A stretch of DNA of 64,000 nucleotides, taken from contig JABSRT010000022.1 of the NCBI GenBank assembly GCA_013214945.1, forward strand, positions 34,175 through 98,174, written 5' to 3'. Every line of letters begins with the position of its first letter. Positions within the stretch are counted from its first letter, which is position 1. Below the pieces are notes generated by a model, which was not told the DNA's origin, did not search any database, and saw only the letters and a program-made list of their open reading frames with translations. A program made the position numbers and the translations under genes. Below are positions 9,684 to 18,611 of this stretch, piece after piece. This stretch comes from Gammaproteobacteria bacterium (GTDB lineage Bacteria > Pseudomonadota > Gammaproteobacteria > Enterobacterales > Psychrobiaceae).

Positions 9684-10856
9684 TTATTGCTTGGCTGGCT
9701 CAGCCTTAGCTGCGCTAAGGTCTGGAATATGAATTAGCTGGGCTAATACCAGTGAACAAACCGCAATGGCAGCGCCAGTTATAAAGACCAATGATGGATT
9801 GGTTAGCCAAATCACCCCAAAAAAGGCGGGGATCACCACGGCTGCAATATGGTTAATGGTAAAACTAACCCCTGAGGTTGCCGCTATATCTCGCGGATCA
9901 GCTATTTTTTGAAAGTAGGTTTTTAGGGCAATTGCCATGGCAAAAAATAGGTGATCGATAACATAGAGGCCACTGGCAATATATTGATTTTCTACCAGAG
10001 CGTAACCACTAAAGACCAAAATTAAACCAATGTATTCGAAAGTCAGCGTTCGTTTTTCACCAATTCTTTCAATTAACGACCCAAGCTTTGGCGCGAAATA
10101 AAGACTGGCCAAGTGGTTGGCAATAAAAAGTAACGCCATGTCAGATGCATCATAGCCAAACTTCTCAACCATCATGAAACCAGCAAATACGACAAAGATT
10201 TGACGGCGAGCGCCACTTAAAAAGACCAATAAGTAGTAAAGCCAATATTTTTTTCGTACCAAGAGTTTTTTATGTTGGCTGACTCGATTATTAAACGTTG
10301 GCATCACCAGCACGAGCGATAGTACGAGGGCCAAGCCCAGTAAACCAAAGACCAAATAGATGGTGGAAAACTGCCAAGCTAAGACTGAAACAGCCAACCA
10401 GATAGCGGCGTAAGTCGCCAGCGAGGTCATTGATTTTATCGCAATCATTTTACCTAAAAATGACGGGGTTTTTTCTTTATCAATCCATTGTAACGTTAAT
10501 GAATTATTGATGGTTTCAAAATAATGAAAACCAATCGACATTAAAACAGTCGTCGCATATAACCCATATTCAAAGGGGAAAAGACCGGTAATTGCTACGC
10601 CAATGCTAAGTAAACACAAGGCTAATAAAATTAAGGTTTGCTCGGTCATCGCCAGCAATAAAAAGATGGCGGTAAAGGCTAAAAATCCAGGTATTTCACG
10701 CAGGCTTTGCAATAATCCGATTTGCGCGCCGCCAAAATTGACTTGCTCAATCGCAAAATTATTTAACAGCGCGCCCCAAGCTGAGAAGCACAGTGCGGTA
10801 ATAATGGTGGCAATGATTAAAAATGTTTGTTCATTTTGCCAAGATTTTTTGAGCAT
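9684..10856 (-). CDS. major facilitator superfamily transporter
   Basis: A 390-residue integral inner-membrane protein with about 12 hydrophobic segments. It has the two-halves layout of the major facilitator superfamily, including a charged central loop (about residues 190-205, NNRVSQHKKLLVRKK). I cannot recognise the substrate. Conserved polar residues in the membrane (for example FHYFETINNS near 110-120) hint at specific transport rather than drug efflux, but this is weak. It is 41 bases downstream of tesB on the same strand, so the two may share a transcript. The ribosome binding site is poor. This could also be a lysophospholipid or sugar-type carrier; the function is unassigned. Confidence 0.75.
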   Translation of the reverse strand: MLKKSWQNEQTFLIIATIITALCFSAWGALLNNFAIEQVNFGGAQIGLLQSLREIPGFLAFTAIFLLLAMTEQTLILLALCLLSIGVAITGLFPFEYGLYATTVLMSIGFHYFETINNSLTLQWIDKEKTPSFLGKMIAIKSMTSLATYAAIWLAVSVLAWQFSTIYLVFGLLGLALVLSLVLVMPTFNNRVSQHKKLLVRKKYWLYYLLVFLSGARRQIFVVFAGFMMVEKFGYDASDMALLFIANHLASLYFAPKLGSLIERIGEKRTLTFEYIGLILVFSGYALVENQYIASGLYVIDHLFFAMAIALKTYFQKIADPRDIAATSGVSFTINHIAAVVIPAFFGVIWLTNPSLVFITGAAIAVCSLVLAQLIHIPDLSAAKAEPAKQ

Positions 10857-10897
10857 AGTGTTAGCGCCTACAGCGAGAGGTTATAAATGAGTACCCG

Positions 10898-11761
10898 TTA
10901 TTTTTTTGACCAGCGTAATACGCCTTCTTGAGCGGTGCTGGCAACCAAACGGCCTTGGCGATCATAGATCCGGCCAGTAACAAAACCGCGACCACCACTG
11001 GCACTCGGGCTTTCAATTTGATAGAGCAACCAGTCGGCGAACCGAAAATCACGATGAAACCACATGCTGTGGTCGATGGTGGCCATTTGCAACTTTGGCG
11101 TCATGAAAGAAACACCGTGGGGCTGTGCGGCAACGGCTAACATCGAAAAGTCAGACGCATAAGCAAGCAAACTTTTATGAACTCGTAAATCGTCAGGTAG
11201 TTGACCATTGGCACGCATCCAAACATGACGCACTGGTGCCATTTTTTGCGGATTGGCAATGTTAACGGGTTCAACTGGGCGGATTTCGATTGGCTTATCA
11301 GAGGTAAATTGAGCACGGACGGGCTCTGGAATCAAATGCTCAAATTTACGTGCTATTTCAACTTCAGACATTAGCCCTTCAGGTGGAGCCACCTCAGGCA
11401 TGGGGGCCTGATGGTCAAATGCTTGGTCGGGTAAATTAAACGAGGCAGTCAGGTAGAAAATAGGCTTGCCATACTGAATCGCTTTAATTCGGCGCGTTGC
11501 GATGGAGCGGCCATCACGAATTGACTCGACATCATAAACAATGGGTTTGGCTGAATCACCCATCCGTAAAAAATAACAATGAAACGAATTAATTGCCCAC
11601 TGCTCGTCAAGAGTCTGTTTGGCAGCGCTTAGTGCTTGGCCAATAACTTGACCGCCATAGACCCGACCAAAACCTAAATCTTGGCTGTTGCCTCGGTAAA
11701 TGCCATCTTCAATTTTCTCTAAGCTTAATAAATCTAATAGTTGGCTTAATACTTGGGCCAT
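10898..11761 (-). CDS. tesB: acyl-CoA thioesterase II (TesB)
   Basis: A double hot-dog thioesterase that hydrolyses acyl-CoA to free fatty acid and CoA in the cytosol. Matches run the full length, for example GRVYGGQVIGQAL, DDLRVHKSLLAYASD and TIDHSMWFHRDF. I choose the internal ATG at 11761 (287 residues). From it, the catalytic triad known in E. coli falls on exactly the same numbers: Asp204 (YASD), Thr228 (TIDHSMW) and Gln278 (TAQEGV). An in-frame ATG at 11776 would add five residues. A GGATGAG sequence precedes the chosen start. Confidence 0.95.
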   Translation of the reverse strand: MAQVLSQLLDLLSLEKIEDGIYRGNSQDLGFGRVYGGQVIGQALSAAKQTLDEQWAINSFHCYFLRMGDSAKPIVYDVESIRDGRSIATRRIKAIQYGKPIFYLTASFNLPDQAFDHQAPMPEVAPPEGLMSEVEIARKFEHLIPEPVRAQFTSDKPIEIRPVEPVNIANPQKMAPVRHVWMRANGQLPDDLRVHKSLLAYASDFSMLAVAAQPHGVSFMTPKLQMATIDHSMWFHRDFRFADWLLYQIESPSASGGRGFVTGRIYDRQGRLVASTAQEGVLRWSKK

Positions 11762-11885
11762 AACATGCTCATCCATTACTTAAGATAAGCTCTATTGTAC
11801 ACAGTATGAAAAATAAAGAATTAACTAATACTAATTGATTGATTCGGTTGGGGTTACAGTGGTTTAGGTAACTAACGGCTGTCCG

Positions 11886-11916
11886 CTATTGTTGCGTGTT
11901 ATGGCTGCAACAATAG
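11886..11916. terminator. 10-bp hairpin downstream of cobO
   Basis: A perfect inverted repeat, CTATTGTTGC and GCAACAATAG, with an 11-base loop. It lies just past the cobO stop codon and ahead of tesB on the same strand. There is no T-run, so it is a stem-loop transcript end or stabiliser at best. Confidence 0.4.
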
Positions 11917-11951
11917 TCGAGGATAATAGGGTAAAGACTAGATAGCAGGCA

Positions 11952-12551
11952 TTAGTAGTCAAAACCAACTTGGGCTTTAATGCCATTGTCGAATGCATGT
12001 TTAGTGGGTTTCACTTCACTAATAGTATCTGCAATCTCGAGTAGGGCGCGGTGACAAGCGCGCCCTGTTATGATGACATGCTGAGACGCTGGCCGATTTA
12101 AAATTGCTTTAACAACGCTATCAACATCAATATAATGGTAACTCAGCATGTAGGTGATTTCGTCGAGCAGCACCAGATCAATGCTCGGGTCGCTCAGCAT
12201 GCGTGTCGCATGTTGCCACGCTAATTGAGCTGCTTGGGTGTCGCCAGCTTTATCTTGAGTATCCCAAGTAAAACCTGTGGCCATGACATGAAATTCAACC
12301 CCGAGTTTTTCTAATATATTGCGCTCGCCACAAGGCCATTGGCCTTTGATAAACTGCACGACACTGGCGCGTTGATCATGGCCAACACAACGCAATACCG
12401 TACCAAAGCCAGCGGTTGTTTTGCCTTTGCCATTACCGGTCAAGATCATAAAAATGCCTTGCTCTTGATCCGCTTTAGCAATTTTTTCGTTAACACTTTG
12501 CTGGAGTTTTTGTTGGCGTGCCTGATGACGTTGTTGGTTATCTTGCGACAT
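11952..12551 (-). CDS. cobO: cob(I)yrinic acid a,c-diamide adenosyltransferase
   Basis: A CobA/CobO/BtuR-type corrinoid adenosyltransferase, which transfers the adenosyl group of ATP to cobalt(I) corrinoids. Residues 39-46 are the P-loop GNGKGKTT. Further family marks are WPCGERN, TGFTWDTQ, LVLLDEITYML and HVIITGRACH. At 199 residues it has the usual length. It is the last gene of the minus-strand cobalamin group, with 107 bases after cobS. The E. coli name is btuR and the Salmonella name cobA. Confidence 0.95.
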   Translation of the reverse strand: MSQDNQQRHQARQQKLQQSVNEKIAKADQEQGIFMILTGNGKGKTTAGFGTVLRCVGHDQRASVVQFIKGQWPCGERNILEKLGVEFHVMATGFTWDTQDKAGDTQAAQLAWQHATRMLSDPSIDLVLLDEITYMLSYHYIDVDSVVKAILNRPASQHVIITGRACHRALLEIADTISEVKPTKHAFDNGIKAQVGFDY

Positions 12552-12658
12552 AGTTATTCCTGATTAATCATACTTTAGAGTTAGCTTGGTATTTGTTTGC
12601 TAAAATTTTGTGACTTGTTTGGTATTAGTTTGGTATTAATTAGCGAATAGCTAGGTAA

Positions 12659-13447
12659 TTAACGCCAAGCTACAAGTAAAATGAGATAACACAACAGCTC
12701 ACAAAGTTGTTGAGCGCAGCCAAGCAAGTCACCAGTATAGCCACCAATTTGCTGACGGTACCAGCGAATTAACAACCCCCGCAGCAGCCAAACACTTACT
12801 ATCATCAATAGGGCTAAATTAAGTGATAAAAAGAGCAACGGCAGGGTCGCAGTTAGCAATAAAATCGCCAATTGCAACGAGGTTAGCTGCTCGGTCAGCG
12901 GTTTAATTTTGCTTGAGTCGTCGTCTCTGACATAAGGTTGGTCATACATCAAACTAACGGCCATGACACGGCTAAGACAGTGACCAATGATTAAGGCCTG
13001 CGCGACACCCGTTAAGACGGAGCTAAGGTGACTGAGCTCGAGCAATAAGAAAAATTTCAGCAATAAGGCCAGCGCTAAAGCTAATGCGCCGTAGGTGCCC
13101 AGGCGAGAATCTTTCATGATGGCGAGTTTTTTAGCAACAGTCCAACCACCGCCAAAGCCGTCAAAGGTGTCGGCCAGACCATCTTCGTGAAAGCCACCTG
13201 TTAACATAATGCTGGCGATCATGGCCAAAATAATGGCGATGCTCGCGGGTAATATCAGACCTGCGCTCAATAATACTAAGCCACTAAGACAGCCAACGAG
13301 CAGACCAACCACGCCATAGTAACTGTTTGCTTGATTAAGCCAGCGAGCTTCGAAGTTTTTAAATGTTGGCACCGGAATTCGGGTCATAAAGCTTAAGGCA
13401 ACTAGCCACAACGTCCATTGCTGGCATAGTAGCGCTTTGATTTTCAT
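12659..13447 (-). CDS. cobS: adenosylcobinamide-GDP ribazoletransferase (cobalamin synthase)
   Basis: An integral membrane enzyme that joins adenosylcobinamide-GDP to alpha-ribazole (or its phosphate) in the last assembly step of adenosylcobalamin. The CobS motif is complete: GGFHEDGLADTFDGFGGGW at about 84-102, with metal-binding His87-Glu88-Asp89, Asp93 and Asp96. MTRIPVP near the N-terminus is also typical. Several hydrophobic segments follow. The gene starts three bases after the cobT stop codon, so the two are tightly coupled. Confidence 0.95.
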   Translation of the reverse strand: MKIKALLCQQWTLWLVALSFMTRIPVPTFKNFEARWLNQANSYYGVVGLLVGCLSGLVLLSAGLILPASIAIILAMIASIMLTGGFHEDGLADTFDGFGGGWTVAKKLAIMKDSRLGTYGALALALALLLKFFLLLELSHLSSVLTGVAQALIIGHCLSRVMAVSLMYDQPYVRDDDSSKIKPLTEQLTSLQLAILLLTATLPLLFLSLNLALLMIVSVWLLRGLLIRWYRQQIGGYTGDLLGCAQQLCELLCYLILLVAWR

Positions 13448-13450
13448 ATT

Positions 13451-14485
13451 TTATATTACGTCGGTAACATCAGCTTGTTCAAAACTGGCCATTTCGTTAT
13501 AAAAAGCCAACGCGCTTTGCAATAGCGGCAGTGCGAGCGGACAACCTGAGCCCTCACCAAGACGCAAATCAAGATTGAGCAGCGGATCGGCTTGCAGTTC
13601 TTTTAACAACAAATGATGACCAAGCTCTTTAGAGCAATGGCTAAAGATCATGTAATCTCGCGCGGCGGGGTACATTCTTACCGCGAGCAGGGCGGCAACA
13701 CTGGAAATGAAACCGTCAATTAGGATAACTTTTTTGGCTTGAGCAATGGCTAGAATTGCCCCAGTCATTTGCACTATTTCAAAACCACCTACGGCGGCCA
13801 TAATCGCAATGGGAGACGTTAAACTATCGCTGTGTAACAATAAGGCAGTGTGAATAATTTCTTTCTTGCGGGCAAGGCAATCGTTGTTAACGCCTGTGCC
13901 ACGGCCAACACAGTATTCAAGATCAAGATCTGTTAATGCGATCATGATTGCCGAAGCTGATGTGGTATTACCGATGCCCATTTCACCGATGCCGATGATG
14001 TTAACGCCATTATTCAATTGCTGATTAGCGATTTTAGCGCCAAAATCTAATCCAACCATTACATCCTCATCGGACATTGCTGGCGTTAGGTTAAACGGTT
14101 CAGTGCAATCACCTAAACGCTGTTTGACTAATAGTGGATGTTCAACTTGTTCAAACTCGGTGCCACAATCAATAATTTTTAAATCCATTTTCGATTGACG
14201 ACAAAATACATTGATCGCAGCGCCACCGGCACAAAAGTTGCTGATCATCTGGCCTGTAACTTCGCTGCTCGCAATGGAAATACCAAACTCTGCCACGCCA
14301 TGGTCACCAGCAAAGATAAGTTGCGTTGGTTTGGTTAACACAGGTGTGTCACCGCCTAAAATTAGCGCCAGTTGTTGTGCTAATGATTCTAGCTTGCCCA
14401 GTGACCCTAATGGTTTGGTTTTTGTATTTATCTGGTGCTCAATTTTAGATAAATTATCAGTGGCTAGCGGCTCAATTGAAAACAT
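13451..14485 (-). CDS. cobT: nicotinate-nucleotide-dimethylbenzimidazole phosphoribosyltransferase
   Basis: CobT makes alpha-ribazole phosphate from dimethylbenzimidazole and nicotinate mononucleotide, activating the lower ligand of cobalamin. Recognisable features are KTKPLGSLGKLE near the N-terminus, FAGDHGVAEFGIS, the glycine-rich GIGEMGIGNTTSASA, GRGTG, and the C-terminal GEGSGCPLALP carrying the catalytic glutamate (Glu311). At 344 residues it is a little shorter than the Salmonella protein. It lies directly upstream of cobS. Confidence 0.96.
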   Translation of the reverse strand: MFSIEPLATDNLSKIEHQINTKTKPLGSLGKLESLAQQLALILGGDTPVLTKPTQLIFAGDHGVAEFGISIASSEVTGQMISNFCAGGAAINVFCRQSKMDLKIIDCGTEFEQVEHPLLVKQRLGDCTEPFNLTPAMSDEDVMVGLDFGAKIANQQLNNGVNIIGIGEMGIGNTTSASAIMIALTDLDLEYCVGRGTGVNNDCLARKKEIIHTALLLHSDSLTSPIAIMAAVGGFEIVQMTGAILAIAQAKKVILIDGFISSVAALLAVRMYPAARDYMIFSHCSKELGHHLLLKELQADPLLNLDLRLGEGSGCPLALPLLQSALAFYNEMASFEQADVTDVI

Positions 14486-14939
14486 AATATCTCACAGTGT
14501 GGTACTTAGTGGCTAAAATATGGATAAGAGAAATAGGCAGCAAGAACAGACTAATCATGCCAAGTGTTATTTCTTTATGTGTAAATAATTTTTGGTGAAC
14601 CAATACCAATAAAGTAAGCAAAGGATCACTTTACCGCACAAACTGGTATGTGGCAGTATAATCGCCAACCCGTCGGTTTAAGTATGGGATCTCGCGCTTA
14701 ACTAAGCCGCTTTATTACAAATCCCTATGCTTAGCAATGATATTAGCTATTCGTTGTTGCTAGGCATTGCCGTAGCAAAACGGAGCCGGTGCGACCAACA
14801 AAATTGTAATGGCTAAGAGTATCAGTCTTATGTCTCAAAGCCTAGTGATTAAGGAGGTTGGGCTTTAATCTACTGAGTAAAAAGAATATGCAACCAGCGA
14901 CAAATAACAGCATTTACTTTGATGAGTTAAGTTCAATTA
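14486..14939. other. 454-base gene-free gap upstream of cobT with several inverted repeats
   Basis: No credible gene. The stretch holds a compact hairpin (14757-14778: TTGCTA/TAGCAA plus GGC/GCC with one bulged base). It also holds a nested inverted repeat at about 14602-14649 (ATACCA/TGGTAT around TAAAGT/ACTTTA). It looks like a structured leader for cobT on the minus strand. A cobalamin riboswitch would be expected here, but the core consensus is not convincingly present. Confidence 0.5.
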
Positions 14940-15542
14940 TTAATGCACTGACCAATGAATAGTTGGCCACACTACATTATCATCATCGACTGTGATGCTA
15001 ATTTTAATCAGCGCAGCATGGGGAATATCAAGTGCGGTTAAATGACGAGTGCCGGGCAAGGGCATCCCTAATATTTTGGCGATAAAATATCGAATAACGC
15101 CGCCATGGCAAATAACGAGGCTTGAGCCTGATTGTTGCAGTAACGATTGCCAAGCACTATCGAGGCGTTGGCAAAAATCTGCGACTGCCTCACCGTTAGG
15201 TGGGGTCTGTTGCCAAGGATCGCGATAAAAGGCCTCGAGCTGAGCATTAGGTTGCTGCCAAAGGGCATCGTGAGTATGGCCATCCCAGATCCCAAAATCG
15301 AGTTCTTGCAACATCGGCTCAATTAATAAAGGGCAAGCGTTTGATTTTGCATATTCAGTGGCAAAGTCATGACAACGAATTAGCGGTGATGTAATAATTT
15401 GATCAAAGTGCAACGATGTAGTTAATGCGTCACTCATTTGTTGCCAGCCTATCGCTGATAATGGAACGTCAGTGCGGCCGAGTAAATGCTGATTATGAGT
15501 CGTTTGACCGTGGCGTAATAAAAAAACAGTTAATTGACGCAT
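14940..15542 (-). CDS. cobC: histidine phosphatase family protein, probable alpha-ribazole phosphatase
   Basis: A 200-residue phosphoglycerate-mutase-like phosphatase. The catalytic LLRHGQT motif carries His11, Glu80 (LQELDFG) is the likely proton donor, and the second histidine lies in ICHGGVIRYF (His146). The early segment LGRTDVPLS matches CobC and GpmB-type enzymes. Its position just upstream of cobT-cobS suggests that it dephosphorylates alpha-ribazole 5'-phosphate or adenosylcobalamin 5'-phosphate. The family is broad, so the phosphatase class is certain and the cobalamin role is inferred from context. A 454-base gap separates it from cobT. Confidence 0.82.
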   Translation of the reverse strand: MRQLTVFLLRHGQTTHNQHLLGRTDVPLSAIGWQQMSDALTTSLHFDQIITSPLIRCHDFATEYAKSNACPLLIEPMLQELDFGIWDGHTHDALWQQPNAQLEAFYRDPWQQTPPNGEAVADFCQRLDSAWQSLLQQSGSSLVICHGGVIRYFIAKILGMPLPGTRHLTALDIPHAALIKISITVDDDNVVWPTIHWSVH

Positions 15543-15664
15543 TTGATGGCCAAATGACTATTTTTTGTAATTTTATTACATAAATCGGTTGTCATGGTTT
15601 AGGTATTTCACTTAGTATGAGAGCTTAAGTGTCTTATTGTAACTCTATTAATGTAGGTCAACCA

Positions 15665-17314
15665 ATGAAAAATCGTGACGAATTAGCAAGCTGGCAGTTT
15701 TTGACCGAGCACGCTAAAGAGATGAAGCAGTGCCACCTAAATAATCTTTTTGCTGATGATCCAGCAAGATTTGATAAATTTTCCCTCAAACTACCACAGC
15801 TGTTATTAGATTATTCAAAAAATCTGGTGACCGAGCAAACCTTAACAGGCTTGATTAAGCTGGCTAAAGAGTGCGATGTTGAACAATGGCGTGACAAGAT
15901 GTTTGCCGGTGAAAAGATTAATATGACCGAAAACCGTGCGGTGTTGCATACCGCATTGCGCGATCGTTCAGGCAAAGAACTAATTGTTGATGGCGAGAAT
16001 GTTACCGACGCTATTTCTGGCCAGCTTGATAAGATGGAAGCTTTTGTTAAGCAGGTCCGACAAGGGCAATGGTTAGGTTATTCGGGCAAGCGAATTTCTG
16101 ATGTGGTTAATATTGGTGTCGGCGGTTCGAACCTTGGGCCGCAAATGGTCACCGAAGCGTTAAAACATTATAGCGATAATAGCGTTAGGGTACATTATGT
16201 TTCTAATGTCGACGCTGCCCAAATTGCTGAAGTGCTGCGGCCATTAGATCCGGCAACGGTATTGTTTGTTATTTCGTCTAAAACATTTACCACCACCGAG
16301 ACTATTACTAATGCTAATACCGCTAAAAACTGGCTAAGGGCTGCTTCGTTTGATGATGATGCCACCAAGCACCATTTTGTCGCGGTAACCGCCAATGTCG
16401 AAAATGCCGTTAAGTTTGGTATTGATGCCGAGAACATCTTTTCGATGTGGGATTGGGTTGGTGGCCGATTCTCTTTGTGGTCAGCGATTGGTTTGCCCAT
16501 TGCGTTAGATATGGGATTTGAAAAGTTTTTGCAATTGCTCGACGGTGCCAATCAAATGGATCAGCATTTTTGTGATGCACCTTTAGAGCAAAATGCGCCA
16601 GTGATTCTGGCGTTAATCAGTTTATGGAATACCACTTTTTTAGGCTCGCAATCACAAGCCATTTTACCCTATGATCAAACGCTGCATATGCTGGCAGCTT
16701 ATCTGCAACAAGCAGAGATGGAGTCTAACGGTAAGTCAGTTAACTGGGAAGGTCAGAATATAAACTACCAAACAGTGCCTTCTATCTGGGGCGGATTGGG
16801 CATTGATGGTCAGCATGCCTTTTATCAGTATTTACATCAGAGCAAAAACATTATACCAGCCGACTTTATTGGTTCAATTGAAAGTTCAACCCCAATTGGC
16901 AGCCACCACGATACCTTAATGAGCAACTTCTTTGCTCAGACCGAGGCACTAATGAGTGGTGTTAATGAAAAGCATGTTCGAGAAGACTTAAAAGCTAAAG
17001 GACGTACGCCAGCCTATATTGATCAGTTAGCACCGCATAAGGTCCATCAGGGTAATCGCCCGACCAACACCATTTTGCTCGATCGGGTTGATCCGCATAG
17101 CTTGGGCCGAATTATTGCATTATATGAGCAAAAGATTTTTGTTCAGGGCATTATTTTACAAATTTGTTCTTTTGATCAGTGGGGCGTTGAGCTTGGCAAA
17201 GGTCTGGCCGCTAAAATTAATCAGGAATTGCATCAAGACAGCGAGATAGCAAAACACGACTCATCGACCTTTAATTTGATTAAATATTACAAAGAAATCA
17301 AACATGGTAAGTAA
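15665..17314 (+). CDS. pgi: glucose-6-phosphate isomerase
   Basis: Interconverts glucose 6-phosphate and fructose 6-phosphate in the cytosol. The start at 15665 (MKNRDELASWQFL) gives 549 residues, exactly the E. coli length, with TAGGT upstream; an in-frame GTG 36 bases earlier is less likely. Family signatures are clear: VVNIGVGGSNLGPQMV, SKTFTTTETITNA, WDWVGGRFSLWSAIGLP, and the late EGNRPTN-type motif, here HQGNRPTNTILL, followed by FDQWGVELGK. It stands alone and is closed by a strong terminator. Confidence 0.97.
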   Translation: MKNRDELASWQFLTEHAKEMKQCHLNNLFADDPARFDKFSLKLPQLLLDYSKNLVTEQTLTGLIKLAKECDVEQWRDKMFAGEKINMTENRAVLHTALRDRSGKELIVDGENVTDAISGQLDKMEAFVKQVRQGQWLGYSGKRISDVVNIGVGGSNLGPQMVTEALKHYSDNSVRVHYVSNVDAAQIAEVLRPLDPATVLFVISSKTFTTTETITNANTAKNWLRAASFDDDATKHHFVAVTANVENAVKFGIDAENIFSMWDWVGGRFSLWSAIGLPIALDMGFEKFLQLLDGANQMDQHFCDAPLEQNAPVILALISLWNTTFLGSQSQAILPYDQTLHMLAAYLQQAEMESNGKSVNWEGQNINYQTVPSIWGGLGIDGQHAFYQYLHQSKNIIPADFIGSIESSTPIGSHHDTLMSNFFAQTEALMSGVNEKHVREDLKAKGRTPAYIDQLAPHKVHQGNRPTNTILLDRVDPHSLGRIIALYEQKIFVQGIILQICSFDQWGVELGKGLAAKINQELHQDSEIAKHDSSTFNLIKYYKEIKHGK

Positions 17315-17339
17315 CTAAGTAAAATATCTCGTGAACGAT

Positions 17340-17372
17340 AAAAAGCCAGCATTGATTAAATGCTGGCTTTTT
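17340..17372. terminator. strong bidirectional terminator after pgi
   Basis: A 14-base inverted repeat (AAAAAGCCAGCATT ... AATGCTGGCTTTTT) with a five-base loop and T-runs in both directions. It sits between the convergent pgi and lipoprotein genes and can serve both. Confidence 0.92.
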
Positions 17373-17403
17373 ACGTGGTAATAAATCGTTTAAATAGCCA
17401 CGA

Positions 17404-18519
17404 CTACAATCTGATGGCTTGTTTAGGGTTAGTGAATTGCACACCAGCAGACTCTTTTTTCCATAATACAAAATCGAGTAACGAGTCTTGGCTTGAATCG
17501 GGGGCGAAATGTTCGAAAGTCATTAAGACATATGGCTGCTTAGCTAGCGTTAAGTCAGAAAATAGCAGTGTTGTCGGCGCGTAGTTATTAGCGGGAGAGG
17601 CTATTTCTAAGGTCAGTTTTTTTGTTTCATCACCAAACCAGCTAGTTTCAAAGATATCGGCCGCCATTTCTTGACTGATGTCGCTACAATGGGTCGCGTC
17701 AACTATCACCGAGCCTTGTTGCTGCGCGAGATCATTAAGTGTCATGGTTAGGCTGCATTGCTCATCGCGGGTCAGTAATAACGGTTGCAGCAGTGCTGGT
17801 GACGTTACTGTGATGGGTGTTATCAGATTAAGCACCGTGTCACGTTGCATGCCGTTTTCGTCTTGCTCGATGGCGAAGATAGTATCAGTACCTAATCCTT
17901 TGGTCAGTTTGAGAGTAAACCATTGATCGTCAAAAACGATCAGCAAATTTTTATCTTTATCAATGGTCCATTGCGCTTGTTGCCGATCAGAACTTTGATG
18001 ATCGAACTGATACTTTATATTCATTACCTCAAGTATTGAGTCAGCAGAAAAATTAACTAACAGCGTTTCTTCGTCATCGTTAATTAAGTAACTATTCCCT
18101 TGCAATAGTTTGGTATTGGTTGAATCGGCAATAATTTTTGGCGGCTGTTTAGGCTCTGTGTCAGACGGTTCTGCTAAGGCAACCCAGTGGTGTGAATCCT
18201 CATCCTGATTTTGACCAGGCATCGCTTTGACCAACAGCTGTACTTTCGATAAATCGATGCTAGGGTCTAGCTGACTAAATTGATAAGCGCCATGGTCATC
18301 TGTCATCGCGCAAGGTTCATTGCTGTCACGCAAAGCATTATTGTTAATATCTAAACAGACTAAAGCGCCTTTAAGCTGGCCATCGCCCGCTTGACTCGAA
18401 AAAGAGTTTATTGCGGCTGAATCGCTGTCACAATTCGTTAATACGAGTGCCAAAGAAACGGCAATACCGAGCTTTAATCGCTTCAATTTTTTTGTACAGT
18501 TACGCCGTTGTTGTACCAT
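17404..18519 (-). CDS. predicted lipoprotein controlled by a cyclic-di-GMP riboswitch
   Basis: A 371-residue exported protein. A basic N-terminus and a hydrophobic stretch (about residues 17-29) end at Cys30 in LTNC, which looks like a lipoprotein signal, although Asn at the -1 position is unusual. The first mature segment (about 45-90: LKGALVCLDINNNALRDSNE..., TDDHGAYQFS) resembles the SdrD_B/carboxypeptidase-regulatory-like beta-sandwich found in surface proteins. The remainder is unrecognised and probably beta-rich. A cyclic-di-GMP-I riboswitch lies in its leader and a PilZ gene is upstream, so a surface, adhesion or biofilm role is plausible but unproven. The start has GGGGA nine bases upstream. 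Confidence 0.75.
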   Translation of the reverse strand: MVQQRRNCTKKLKRLKLGIAVSLALVLTNCDSDSAAINSFSSQAGDGQLKGALVCLDINNNALRDSNEPCAMTDDHGAYQFSQLDPSIDLSKVQLLVKAMPGQNQDEDSHHWVALAEPSDTEPKQPPKIIADSTNTKLLQGNSYLINDDEETLLVNFSADSILEVMNIKYQFDHQSSDRQQAQWTIDKDKNLLIVFDDQWFTLKLTKGLGTDTIFAIEQDENGMQRDTVLNLITPITVTSPALLQPLLLTRDEQCSLTMTLNDLAQQQGSVIVDATHCSDISQEMAADIFETSWFGDETKKLTLEIASPANNYAPTTLLFSDLTLAKQPYVLMTFEHFAPDSSQDSLLDFVLWKKESAGVQFTNPKQAIRL

Positions 18520-18584
18520 TTTATCTAATCCCCAAACAAGTTCTTATAACCAACCTAAAAACTGAGGAAGACAACGCACCAGGA

Positions 18585-18604
18585 CAAAATACGAGTGTAT
18601 TTTG
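18585..18604 (-). promoter_or_regulatory. 8-bp hairpin, possible riboswitch expression platform
   Basis: A perfect stem (CAAAATAC/GTATTTTG, loop of four) immediately follows the cyclic-di-GMP aptamer and precedes the lipoprotein start by about 65 bases. There is no T-run after it, so classic termination control is not evident. It could be an accessory stem or part of a switching structure. Confidence 0.45.
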
Positions 18605-18611
18605 GATCTTT

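Noticed and set aside
14486..14939. A cobalamin riboswitch upstream of cobT
   Set aside because: Only fragments resembling the consensus are seen, and the invariant GGTGNAANTCC and CCCGCNAC blocks are not intact; listed as a question, not as a feature.
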